Position numbers and translations under genes: made by a program | Notes under the pieces: generated by a model | Told to the model about the DNA's origin: nothing | The model's input: the letters and a program-made list of their open reading frames with translations, nothing else | Databases searched by the model: none | From: Pseudomonas canadensis | Lineage (GTDB): Bacteria; Pseudomonadota; Gammaproteobacteria; Pseudomonadales; Pseudomonadaceae | Reading direction: 5' to 3' | NCBI RefSeq assembly: GCF_000503215.1 | Contig: NZ_AYTD01000001.1 | Location: forward strand, 186,001-250,000 | DNA length: 64,000 bases | Part shown: in pieces, positions 54,202 through 64,000 of the stretch | How the letters are laid out: each line of letters opens with the position of its first letter | How positions within the stretch are numbered: the first letter of the stretch is position 1

Positions 54202-54738
54202 TCAGGTAGGTCGAACGCAGAGCTCGGCCGTGGCACGGATCATCGCCAGTTGACGCAGCGGATCGTTCAGCGGCTCATGCACGGCTTCGGCCAGCCATTG
54301 TGGGCACTGTGGATCGGTGCGCTGAGGGGTGAAGTCAGCCAATTGCTGCAGCAGGCGTTTTTGCAATTCGTCCAACTGCGGGCGGATCTGTTTCACCAGG
54401 TCCGGGCGCGGATCGTCAGGTGCCTTGCCCTGGAACTGCCAGTCTGACAGATGGGTGTACTGCACCAGTTTGTTCGCCTCGATCTGCGCCGAGAAAAACT
54501 GCTCGACGGCGGCAGACGCCAATTTGTAGCTCGGTGCCTGGGCGACGACGCTGGCGATCACTTCTTGTTCGCGCTTTTTGTCCTCTACCGGCTTGTGGCT
54601 GTCCCATTTGCTCAGGGCTACCTGGTCGGCGATCTCCAGGCGTTCGGCGATGCTGTTGAGCAGCGGGGCGAGCGTGGCGGGCGCCGCAGAGGCGTTGGTG
54701 CTGATCAATAGCAGGGCAAAGGCGATTCGGAGGTTCAA
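54202..54738 (-). CDS. Secreted chorismate mutase (AroQ-gamma)
   Basis: The 178-residue protein has a signal peptide ending NASA (residue about 18) and an all-helical AroQ fold: LLNSIAERLEIADQVALSKW, DKKREQEVIASVVAQA, FFSAQIEANKLVQY and a C-terminal TDPQCPQW to ELC segment. The length and exported form match the periplasmic or secreted *AroQ class of P. aeruginosa and Mycobacterium. It converts chorismate to prephenate outside the cytoplasm, where its role is unclear. It lies after glnA, with a terminator between. Confidence 0.88.
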   Translation of the reverse strand: MNLRIAFALLLISTNASAAPATLAPLLNSIAERLEIADQVALSKWDSHKPVEDKKREQEVIASVVAQAPSYKLASAAVEQFFSAQIEANKLVQYTHLSDWQFQGKAPDDPRPDLVKQIRPQLDELQKRLLQQLADFTPQRTDPQCPQWLAEAVHEPLNDPLRQLAMIRATAELCVRPT

Positions 54739-54810
54739 GGTCGGTTTCCTTGTCGGGCGGTTGGGCGAGGCCTCAATAGTGAAGGTGCCAGGCTTTTATG
54801 TCAGGCAAAA

Positions 54811-54837
54811 AAAAGACCTCCCGGGGGAGGTCTTTTT
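54811..54837. terminator. Terminator after glnA
   Basis: A stem of about 12 bp (AAAAGACCTCCC / GGGAGGTCTTTT) with A-run and T-run on either side, active in both directions. It lies 36 bases beyond the glnA stop. Confidence 0.9.
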
Positions 54838-54872
54838 CGTCACGCCGCTCTCAAGGAAGCAGCGCTACCGGA

Positions 54873-56279
54873 TCAGCAGCTGTAGTACAGCTCGTATTCC
54901 AGTGGGTGTACGAAGGTGCGAACCTTGATCTCTTCTTCGCTTTTCAGGCCGATGTAAGCGTCGATGAAGTCGTCGCTGAACACGCCGCCTTTGGTCAGGA
55001 ACGCACGGCCCTTGTCCAGCTCTTCCAGGGCTTCTTTCAGGCTGCCACACACTTGTGGGATCTCTTTGGCCTCTTCAGGCGGCAGGTCGTACAAGTTTTT
55101 GTCGGCGGCGTCGCCTGGGTGGATCTTGTTCTGGATACCGTCCAGGCCGGCCATTACCAGGGCAGCGAAGGCCAGGTACGGGTTGGCTGCTGGATCCGGG
55201 AAGCGGGCTTCGATACGGCGAGCGCGAGGGCTGGACACGTAAGGAATACGGATCGAAGCGGAACGGTTGCGCGCCGAGTAGGCCAGCATTACCGGTGCTT
55301 CGAAACCTGGGACCAGACGCTTGTAGGAGTTGGTCGACGGGTTGGTGAAGCCGTTCAGGGCCTTACCGTGCTTGATGATACCGCCGATGAAGTACAGGGC
55401 AGTGTCGGACAGGCCGGCATAACCTTCGCCAGCGAAGGTGTTCTTGCCATCTTTGGCGATGGACAGGTGAACGTGCATACCCGAACCGTTATCGCCGTAC
55501 AGTGGCTTAGGCATGAAGGTAGCGGTACGGCCGTAAGCGACTGCAGTGTTGTGTACGCAGTACTTCAGGGTCTGTACTTCGTCAGCCTTGGCAACCAGGG
55601 TGTTGAACTTCACACCGATTTCGTTCTGGCCGGCAGTGGCCACTTCGTGGTGGTGCACTTCGATGACCAGGCCCATGTCTTCCATGGCGTTGCACATGGA
55701 GGTACGGATTTCGTGGTCGTGGTCGAACGGCGGAACTGGGAAGTAGCCACCTTTGATACCTGGACGGTGGCCATGGTTGCCGCCTTCCACGTCTTGGTCG
55801 GACATCCAGGAGCCTTGTTCGGAGTAGATCTTGAACATGGAGCCGGAGATGTCGGACTTGAACTTCACTTGGTCGAAGATGAAGAATTCTGGCTCTGGGC
55901 CTACGAATACGGTGTCACCGATACCGGTGGACTTCAGGTATTCCTCGGCACGCTTGGCGATCGCACGTGGGTCGCGGTCGTAGCCTTGCATGGTCGAAGG
56001 CTCGATCACGTCGCAGACCAGGATCAGGGTCGGCTCTTCGGTGAACGGGTCGAGTACGGCAGTGCTGTCGTCCGGCATCAGGATCATGTCGGAGGCTTCG
56101 ATGCCTTTCCAGCCAGCGATGGAGGAACCGTCGAACATTTTGCCTTCTTCGAAGAAAGCTTCATCCAGCGCGTCGCGAGCCGGCATGGTCACGTGGTGCT
56201 GAGTGCCTTTGGTGTCCGTGAAGCGCAGATCAATCCATTTAACGTCATGATCTTTGATGAGTTGAACCGACTTCGACAT
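54873..56279 (-). CDS. glnA: Glutamine synthetase, type I (GlnA)
   Basis: A 468-residue enzyme making glutamine from glutamate, ammonia and ATP. Landmarks are [38 protein letters not shown] and the adenylylation site Tyr397 in [13 protein letters not shown], so activity should be tuned by GlnE. ATG 56279 gives the family length; the frame upstream is leader. A sigma-54 promoter and NtrC-like sites lie upstream, and NtrB/NtrC are encoded 1.5 kb away. Confidence 0.98.
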   Translation of the reverse strand: MSKSVQLIKDHDVKWIDLRFTDTKGTQHHVTMPARDALDEAFFEEGKMFDGSSIAGWKGIEASDMILMPDDSTAVLDPFTEEPTLILVCDVIEPSTMQGYDRDPRAIAKRAEEYLKSTGIGDTVFVGPEPEFFIFDQVKFKSDISGSMFKIYSEQGSWMSDQDVEGGNHGHRPGIKGGYFPVPPFDHDHEIRTSMCNAMEDMGLVIEVHHHEVATAGQNEIGVKFNTLVAKADEVQTLKYCVHNTAVAYGRTATFMPKPLYGDNGSGMHVHLSIAKDGKNTFAGEGYAGLSDTALYFIGGIIKHGKALNGFTNPSTNSYKRLVPGFEAPVMLAYSARNRSASIRIPYVSSPRARRIEARFPDPAANPYLAFAALVMAGLDGIQNKIHPGDAADKNLYDLPPEEAKEIPQVCGSLKEALEELDKGRAFLTKGGVFSDDFIDAYIGLKSEEEIKVRTFVHPLEYELYYSC

Positions 56280-56381
56280 AGTGTCCTCCGGGTGGCTTCG
56301 GGCTGGGGTAGTGGAGTTAGCCCTTAGAATGTGGGTGATGCCGGCGCGGATAGTCCGCCATGGCAACCTGCCTCACAAGAG

Positions 56382-56397
56382 AGCAAATTGCATGCCA
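56382..56397 (-). promoter_or_regulatory. Sigma-54 promoter of glnA
   Basis: On the minus strand TGGCATGCAATTTGCT matches TGGCAC-N5-TTGCW with correct GG-GC spacing; transcription should begin near 56371, about 90 bases before ATG 56279. Confidence 0.8.
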
Positions 56398-56500
56398 GTG
56401 CGCCAACATGGGTTTTCTACTCCAAAAACGCCCCTATAAAGGTGCATTGCGACAAAAGCCCAAAAATAGCGCACCGCAATGTAGCGCAAAGGCGCACAAA

Positions 56501-56517
56501 TGCACCTCTTTAGTGCG
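56501..56517 (-). promoter_or_regulatory. NtrC-like operator upstream of glnA
   Basis: TGCACCTCTTTAGTGCG keeps the GCACC-N5-AGTGC dyad seen upstream of ntrB. It lies about 105 bases above the -24 element, a normal enhancer distance. A weaker half-conserved site occurs at 56429-56445. Confidence 0.5.
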
Positions 56518-56565
56518 TTGCGCTTGCGATGCATATTAACTGGTTAAACCTTGAGCGATTTCCGC

Positions 56566-56571
56566 TATAAT
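56566..56571 (+). promoter_or_regulatory. Sigma-70 -10 box of thiI
   Basis: A perfect TATAAT lies 43 bases before the thiI start; the -35 is weak. The 334-base glnA-thiI gap contains no gene. Confidence 0.45.
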
Positions 56572-56613
56572 CCGCGCCCCCCTTTTTCAGCAGGCCCGGC
56601 GCGCGCTGTTTCC

Positions 56614-58068
56614 ATGAAATTAATCGTTAAAGTCTTCCCCGAGATCACCATCAAGAGCCGACCGGTACGGACGCGTTTCATCCGTCAGTTGGCCAAGAAC
56701 ATCCGTGCCGTGCTCCGCGATCTGGACCCGGCTGTGGTGGTGAACGGCGTGTGGGACAACCTCGAGCTGGAAACCCGTGTCACCGAGCCCAAAGCCTTGA
56801 AGGACATGACCGAGCGCCTGAGCTGCATGCCGGGCATCGCGCATTTCCTGCAGGTGGATGAGTACCCGCTGGGCGACTTCGACGACATCACCGAGAAGTG
56901 CAAACAGCACTACGGCAGTGAGCTTGAAGGCAAGATCTTTTCGGTGCGCTGCAAGCGTGCCGGCAAGCACACTTTCAGCTCGATGGATGTCGAGAAATAC
57001 GTCGGCAGCAAGCTGCGTCGCGAGTGCGGCGCTGCCGGAATTTCCCTGAAAGCGCCGCAAATTGAAGTGCGCATGGAAATTCGCGACCAACGGTTGTTTG
57101 TGATCCACAGCCAGCACAACAGTATCGGCGGCTACCCGTTGGGCGCCCTGGAACAGACCTTGGTCTTGATGTCCGGCGGTTTCGATTCCACGGTTGCCGC
57201 TTACCAGATCATGCGCCGTGGCCTGATGAGCCACTTCTGCTTCTTTAACCTGGGCGGGCGTGCACATGAATTGGGCGTGATGGAAGTCGCGCACTTTATC
57301 TGGAAGAAGTACGGCAGCTCCCAACGCGTGCTATTTGTGAGCGTACCGTTCGAAGAAGTGCTGGGCGAAATTCTCGGCAAAGTCGATAACGGTCATATGG
57401 GCGTGGTATTGAAGCGTATGATGTTGCGCGCCGCGTCGCAGATTGCCGACCGCTTGCAGATCGACGCGCTGGTGACCGGCGAGGCGATCTCCCAGGTGTC
57501 CAGTCAGACGCTGCCGAACCTGTCGATCATCGACTGCGTCACCGAGAAGCTGGTGTTGCGCCCACTGATCGCCAGCCACAAGCAGGACATCATCGACCTG
57601 GCAGAAGAAATCGGCACCGCCGACTTCGCCAAGCACATGCCTGAGTACTGCGGGGTCATCTCGGTGAACCCCAAGACCCACGCCAAGCGTCATCGCGTGG
57701 AGCATGAAGAGAAAGAATTCGACATGGCGATTCTGGAGCGTGCGCTCGAGAACGCCAAGCTGGTCCCGATCGATCGTGTTATCGACGAACTGGGCCAGGA
57801 CATCAAGATCGAAGAAGTCAGCGAAGCCCTGGCCGGCCAGATCGTCATCGACATCCGTCACCCGGATGCCGCTGAGGATGAGCCGCTGGACATCGCCGGC
57901 ATCGACGTACAAACGCTGCCGTTCTATGCACTGAACGCGCGTTTCAAGGAACTGGATAACAGCCGTCAGTACCTGCTGTATTGCGACAAAGGCGTGATGA
58001 GTCGCCTGCATGCCCACCATTTGCTCAGTGAGGGGCATGCCAATGTGCGCGTTTATCGACCGAGCTAA
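56614..58068 (+). CDS. thiI: tRNA 4-thiouridine/thiamine sulfurtransferase ThiI
   Basis: The 484-residue protein has an N-terminal ferredoxin-like and THUMP domain, the PP-loop [14 protein letters not shown] for adenylating tRNA U8, and a C-terminal rhodanese domain with Cys in [11 protein letters not shown]; a second cysteine lies in PEYCGVIS. It passes persulfide sulfur for s4U and thiazole synthesis. ATG 56614 gives the family length; the frame upstream to 56551 is leader. Confidence 0.97.
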   Translation: MKLIVKVFPEITIKSRPVRTRFIRQLAKNIRAVLRDLDPAVVVNGVWDNLELETRVTEPKALKDMTERLSCMPGIAHFLQVDEYPLGDFDDITEKCKQHYGSELEGKIFSVRCKRAGKHTFSSMDVEKYVGSKLRRECGAAGISLKAPQIEVRMEIRDQRLFVIHSQHNSIGGYPLGALEQTLVLMSGGFDSTVAAYQIMRRGLMSHFCFFNLGGRAHELGVMEVAHFIWKKYGSSQRVLFVSVPFEEVLGEILGKVDNGHMGVVLKRMMLRAASQIADRLQIDALVTGEAISQVSSQTLPNLSIIDCVTEKLVLRPLIASHKQDIIDLAEEIGTADFAKHMPEYCGVISVNPKTHAKRHRVEHEEKEFDMAILERALENAKLVPIDRVIDELGQDIKIEEVSEALAGQIVIDIRHPDAAEDEPLDIAGIDVQTLPFYALNARFKELDNSRQYLLYCDKGVMSRLHAHHLLSEGHANVRVYRPS

Positions 58069-58207
58069 GAGCCCGGGGCTGTTTGCCTGTGGCCTGCGTC
58101 ACCGGCCCCCCGACTCTGCCGTCAAGCTGTAACGGCAAGGCCTGACTCTACTGTTAATCGCTGCCACGACCTGTCAGCACACCGAATCCTCTGATCGAGA
58201 TACACAA

Positions 58208-60028
58208 GTGATCGAAAATCTACGTAACATCGCCATCATTGCTCACGTTGACCATGGTAAAACCACCCTGGTAGACAAACTCCTGCGTCAATCCGGCACC
58301 CTGGAGCGCAACGAGCTCAACGACGAGCGCGTGATGGACTCCAACGACCAGGAAAAAGAGCGCGGTATTACCATCCTGGCTAAAAACACCGCTATCAACT
58401 GGAACGGCTACCACATCAACATCGTGGATACCCCGGGCCACGCCGACTTCGGCGGCGAAGTAGAACGCGTAATGTCGATGGTTGACTCCGTTCTGCTGCT
58501 GGTTGACGCTCAAGACGGCCCTATGCCGCAAACCCGTTTCGTGACCAAGAAGGCTTTCGAAGCCGGCCTGCGTCCGATCGTGTGCATCAACAAGGTTGAC
58601 CGTCCAGGCGCGCGTCCGGACTGGGTTCTGGACCAGATCTTCGACCTGTTCGACAACCTGGGTGCCACCGAAGAACAGCTGGACTTCAAAGTCGTCTACG
58701 CCTCGGCCCTGAACGGCATTGCCGGTCTGGACCACACCGACATGGCTGAAGACATGACCCCGCTGTACCAGTCGATCGTCGACAACGTACCTGCGCCGGC
58801 TGTTGACCGTGAAGGTCCGTTCCAGATGCAGATCTCGGCACTGGACTACAACAGCTTCCTGGGTGTTATCGGCGTTGGCCGTATCGCTCGTGGTCGCGTC
58901 AAGCCGAACACCCCGGTTGTCGCTATCGGCGCCGACGGCAAGAAGCGCAACGGTCGTATCCTGAAGCTGATGGGTCACCACGGTCTGCACCGTATCGACG
59001 TTGAAGAAGCTGCAGCTGGCGACATCGTGTGCATCAGCGGTATGGACTCGCTGTTCATCTCCGACACCCTGTGCCACCCGGACGCGGTAGAAGCGATGAA
59101 GCCTCTGACCGTTGACGAGCCAACCGTTTCCATGACCTTCCAGGTAAACGACTCGCCTTTCTGCGGTAAAGAAGGCAAGTTCGTGACTTCCCGTAACATC
59201 AAGGAGCGTCTGGACAAAGAGCTGCTGTACAACGTTGCTCTGCGCGTTGAAGAAGGCGACTCGGCTGACAAGTTCAAGGTTTCCGGCCGTGGTGAGCTGC
59301 ACCTCTCGGTACTGATCGAAACCATGCGTCGCGAAGGCTTCGAAATGGGCGTTGGTCGTCCAGAAGTGATCATCCGTCAGGTTGACGGCGTGAAGCAGGA
59401 ACCGTTCGAAAACGTCACCATCGACACCCCGGAAGAATCCCAGGGCAAGGTGATGGAAGAGATGGGCCTGCGTAAAGGCGACCTGACCAACATGGTGCCG
59501 GATGGCAAAGGCCGTGTGCGTCTGGAATACAACATCCCTGCGCGTGGTCTGATCGGTTTCCGTAACCAGTTCCTGACGCTGACCAACGGTGCTGGCATCC
59601 TGACCTCGATCTTCGATCGCTACGACACCATGAAGTCCGGCGACATGTCCGGCCGTCAGAACGGTGTTCTGGTATCGGTAGAAACCGGCAAGGCGCTGAC
59701 CTACTCCCTGGAAACCCTCCAGGCACGTGGCAAGCTGTTCGTTGAACACGGTCAAGAGATCTACAACGGTCAGATCGTTGGTCTGAACAGCCGTGACAAC
59801 GACATGGGCGTCAACCCAACCAAAGGCAAGAAGCTCGACAACATGCGTGCTTCGGGCAAAGACGAAACCATCGCTCTGGTTCCACCTGTTCGCTTCACCC
59901 TGGAACAGGCCCTGGAATTCATCCAGGACGACGAGCTGTGCGAAGTCACGCCTAAGTCGATCCGCCTGCGTAAGAAGATCCTGGACGAAGGCGAGCGTAC
60001 CCGCGCTGCCAAGAAAGCCAAGAACTGA
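58208..60028 (+). CDS. typA: Ribosome-associated GTPase TypA/BipA
   Basis: The 606-residue GTPase begins with GTG 58208 ([20 protein letters not shown], the G1 motif), then [15 protein letters not shown] and [12 protein letters not shown], followed by elongation-factor-like domains and the TypA C-terminal domain with a lysine-rich tail (RAAKKAKN). It supports 50S assembly and stress adaptation. A very strong terminator follows 20 bases after the stop. Confidence 0.98.
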   Translation: MIENLRNIAIIAHVDHGKTTLVDKLLRQSGTLERNELNDERVMDSNDQEKERGITILAKNTAINWNGYHINIVDTPGHADFGGEVERVMSMVDSVLLLVDAQDGPMPQTRFVTKKAFEAGLRPIVCINKVDRPGARPDWVLDQIFDLFDNLGATEEQLDFKVVYASALNGIAGLDHTDMAEDMTPLYQSIVDNVPAPAVDREGPFQMQISALDYNSFLGVIGVGRIARGRVKPNTPVVAIGADGKKRNGRILKLMGHHGLHRIDVEEAAAGDIVCISGMDSLFISDTLCHPDAVEAMKPLTVDEPTVSMTFQVNDSPFCGKEGKFVTSRNIKERLDKELLYNVALRVEEGDSADKFKVSGRGELHLSVLIETMRREGFEMGVGRPEVIIRQVDGVKQEPFENVTIDTPEESQGKVMEEMGLRKGDLTNMVPDGKGRVRLEYNIPARGLIGFRNQFLTLTNGAGILTSIFDRYDTMKSGDMSGRQNGVLVSVETGKALTYSLETLQARGKLFVEHGQEIYNGQIVGLNSRDNDMGVNPTKGKKLDNMRASGKDETIALVPPVRFTLEQALEFIQDDELCEVTPKSIRLRKKILDEGERTRAAKKAKN

Positions 60029-60045
60029 GTTAACTCAGGCTGAAT

Positions 60046-60084
60046 GAAAAACGCCCCCGGTCGAAAGGCCGGGGGCGTTTTTTT
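60046..60084 (+). terminator. Terminator of typA
   Basis: A 14-bp GC-rich stem (AAACGCCCCCGG / CCGGGGGCGTTT) with a T7 run follows the typA stop closely. Confidence 0.95.
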
Positions 60085-60114
60085 GTGCCTGGATTTTTCT
60101 GGTGAGCCCGCTTG

Positions 60115-60251
60115 TTGTGGTGAGCGGGCTTGCCCCGCGCTGGGTGGCGAAGCCGCCCCAAAACCAGGCACCTGAGTTTTATCTGGAGAAATGCAGTGGC
60201 CGGGTTAGGGCCGCTTCGCAGCCCAGCGCGGTGCAAGCCCGCTTACCACAG
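60115..60251. repeat. Long REPIN after typA
   Basis: Arms TTGTGGTGAGCGGGCTTGCC and complementary GCAAGCCCGCTTACCACAG enclose an internal inverted pair (GGGTGGCGAAGCC, GCTTCGCAGCCC), the same class as 37435-37571. Confidence 0.9.
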
Positions 60252-60266
60252 GGGTTCGGCTGTCGA

Positions 60267-60701
60267 TTAGAACTTATCGAGGGTCTTGAACTTGGTCTCG
60301 CGCACCACTTCCTTCGGCTTGTACGCGCAATACCCCGGGCGCGGCCCGATCTTGGGGTGATTGCGGCAAGTATCCGGGCGCTTGTCATAAATAGTGCAGA
60401 AGCGCGTCTTACGATCCAGGTACAGGCAATCGTTGTTGCTCATGCGCTGCAGGGTAAAAATCTCGGATTTGGAATTGAAGCGCTCGACGATGCCTTCTTT
60501 CTGCAGCCGCTTGGCGATGTTCTTCGGCGGGTCGCCACGCTCGAACTCATCGACGATACCGATGCGGATCAGGTCCTTGATCTTCACTTCGACCGGCAGC
60601 GTGCAGCAGCTGGACACGCAACCACCGCACATGTGCGCGGAATATTTCTGCCACGTTTCGAGACGGTCGAGTTCCGCGGCGGCGATCAATTGAGGCTTCA
60701 T
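60267..60701 (-). CDS. YkgJ-type cysteine-cluster protein
   Basis: A 144-residue protein with cysteines in CGGCVSSCCTLPVEV, then NDCLYLDRKTRFCTIYDKRPDTCRNHP and GYCAY, the classic YkgJ (UPF0153) zinc- or iron-sulfur-binding pattern. The conserved RPxxCRxxP block is present. Function is unknown across the family. It is convergent with typA across a REPIN. Confidence 0.92.
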   Translation of the reverse strand: MKPQLIAAAELDRLETWQKYSAHMCGGCVSSCCTLPVEVKIKDLIRIGIVDEFERGDPPKNIAKRLQKEGIVERFNSKSEIFTLQRMSNNDCLYLDRKTRFCTIYDKRPDTCRNHPKIGPRPGYCAYKPKEVVRETKFKTLDKF

Positions 60702-60942
60702 CAGGGTTCCAAAAGGTGGGGCTTGTATCCGGGCGCGCGATCATACCGAGATTGGTGATTTTTTGAACAATATTTTGTGGGTTTCGGCCAGAAGGTGCGC
60801 GTTTGCCAAAAGCAGGCACGGCCAATGCATCAAAACCCTGCAAAGGTAAATGCGTTAAAAAACTGCCGAACCAGAGCGTCTACCGTCTGTCAGACCGTCT
60901 AGGCTCTAGCAACTCCTTCTATCTCGCCCGAGGTCGCAATTG

Positions 60943-63393
<2,451 letters not shown>

Positions 63394-63422
63394 ACATCGC
63401 TGGCCTGCACATGTGTGCGGGT

Positions 63423-63516
63423 TTATGTGGGAGCTGGCTTGCCTGCGATAGCATCACCTCGGTGTGACGGATACACCGAGGTGTCTACATCGCGGGCAAG
63501 CCCGGCCCCCACATAA
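63423..63516. repeat. REPIN after glgP
   Basis: Arms TTATGTGGGAGCTGGCTTGC and complementary GGGCAAGCCCGGCCCCCACA with a short inner inverted pair (CACCTCGGTG and CACCGAGGTG). Confidence 0.9.
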
Positions 63517-63593
63517 GCTTGCTTCCACATGGGGTCTGCGTCGATATACTAGGCGCCAGTTTGCCCGCCTCGGGCTGCTTAGGGATATCGACC

Positions 63594-64000
63594 ATGCAAT
63601 GGATTTTCATGCTGATTGGCCTGGTGCTCGGCTGGACGCTCGATGAGTCGTTCAGTGACGCGGGCATCGGTGCGCTGTTGGGCTTGGGCATTGGCCAGGC
63701 GATTCGCCTGTCAAAGCTGGCGACTCAGGCGGACCAACAGGCGCGTCAGTTGGAAACCACGCAGAAGGCGCTGATTGCGCTGGGTGATCGTCTGCGGCAG
63801 CTGGAAGTGCCCACGCCGCCGAGCAATATCGTCGTCGAAGCCGCAATCCCTGAACCCACACCTGTTGCCAAAGCGCCCGAGCTGGTTTGGGAGCTGCCGG
63901 CCGAATTGGCGCCGGTTGCCATCGTTGCCGAACCAAGCCAGCCGCTGCCGGCTGATGTATGGGCGCCTGCCCCGATACCAGAACCCAAAGAACCTGCCAT
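63594..64000 (+). CDS. DUF2339-type membrane protein, cut by window edge
   Basis: The frame starts MQWIFMLIGLVLGWTLDES and runs off the right edge (135 residues seen). A first membrane helix and a glycine-rich stretch (GIGALLGLGIGQAIRL) are followed by a coiled-coil segment (ATQADQQARQLETTQKALIALGDRLRQLE) and a long Pro/Ala-rich linker. This start layout matches DUF2339 proteins, which continue into many helices. The function is unknown. The ORF on the opposite strand is a shadow of the Pro/Ala linker. Confidence 0.75.
   Translation, partial: MQWIFMLIGLVLGWTLDESFSDAGIGALLGLGIGQAIRLSKLATQADQQARQLETTQKALIALGDRLRQLEVPTPPSNIVVEAAIPEPTPVAKAPELVWELPAELAPVAIVAEPSQPLPADVWAPAPIPEPKEPA

Overview
The window reads as the chromosome of a fluorescent Pseudomonas (P. 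fluorescens group). The evidence is a high-GC coding background, Pseudomonas-type REP/REPIN palindromes between genes, and a gene order (hisB-hisH-hisA-hisF, ctpA, envC, gpmI, a YibN-like gene, grxC, secB, trmL, ntrC-ntrB, glnA, thiI, typA) that I recognise from Pseudomonas genomes. The complete ten-gene wss acetylated-cellulose operon points to P. fluorescens SBW25 or a close relative. No insertion sequence, CRISPR array or rRNA operon is visible.

Layout. 1-3.5 kb: low-GC and degenerate accessory DNA with an edge-truncated gene, a P2-type Ogr/Delta zinc-finger gene and small unknown genes, lying against the 3' end of tRNA-Thr. This looks like the stump of a decayed prophage or island. 3.8-4.9 kb: a small lipoprotein gene and an AT-rich regulatory stretch. 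4.9-20.5 kb: wssA-wssJ. WssBCDE are the synthase, periplasmic partner, endoglucanase and outer-membrane export channel. WssFGHI are an alginate-type acetylation set. WssA and WssJ are MinD/BcsQ-like paralogues at the two ends. 20.7-28.3 kb: a methyltransferase, an ATP-SBP-permease-permease amino-acid ABC transporter, gabP with a sigma-54 promoter, a conserved small protein and an alpha/beta hydrolase. 28.4-31.6 kb: an antitoxin remnant, an SBF/ACR3-type carrier and an ArnT-like glycosyltransferase. 31.7-37.4 kb: tRNA-Phe, the overlapping yggX-mutY-asmA cluster and an oxalate/formate-type MFS carrier.

37.7-43.7 kb: hisB-hisH-(DUF2164)-hisA-hisF, a family-3 periplasmic binding protein, a convergent Vps62-like protein with a possible beta-pore-forming C-terminus, and a divergent polysaccharide deacetylase. 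43.7-50.4 kb: ctpA, envC and gpmI on the minus strand, a YibN-like protein, grxC and secB on the plus strand, then trmL and a small membrane protein. 50.4-56.3 kb: a triple unclassified repeat, ntrC-ntrB, a cupin lipoprotein, a secreted chorismate mutase and glnA. 56.6-64 kb: thiI, typA, a YkgJ-type cysteine-cluster protein, glgP and the start of a DUF2339-type membrane protein.

Two themes run through the window. First, nitrogen control: NtrB/NtrC sit near glnA, which has a clear sigma-54 promoter and NtrC-like dyads. A similar dyad precedes ntrB, and a sigma-54 promoter precedes gabP. Second, surface polysaccharide: the wss operon carries paralogous ParA-like genes at both ends whose leaders share spaced sequence blocks. 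This suggests the gene and its control region were duplicated together, and it is the most promising undescribed regulatory feature I see. The Vps62-like protein and the cysteine-free YibN-like protein are the most interesting single proteins.
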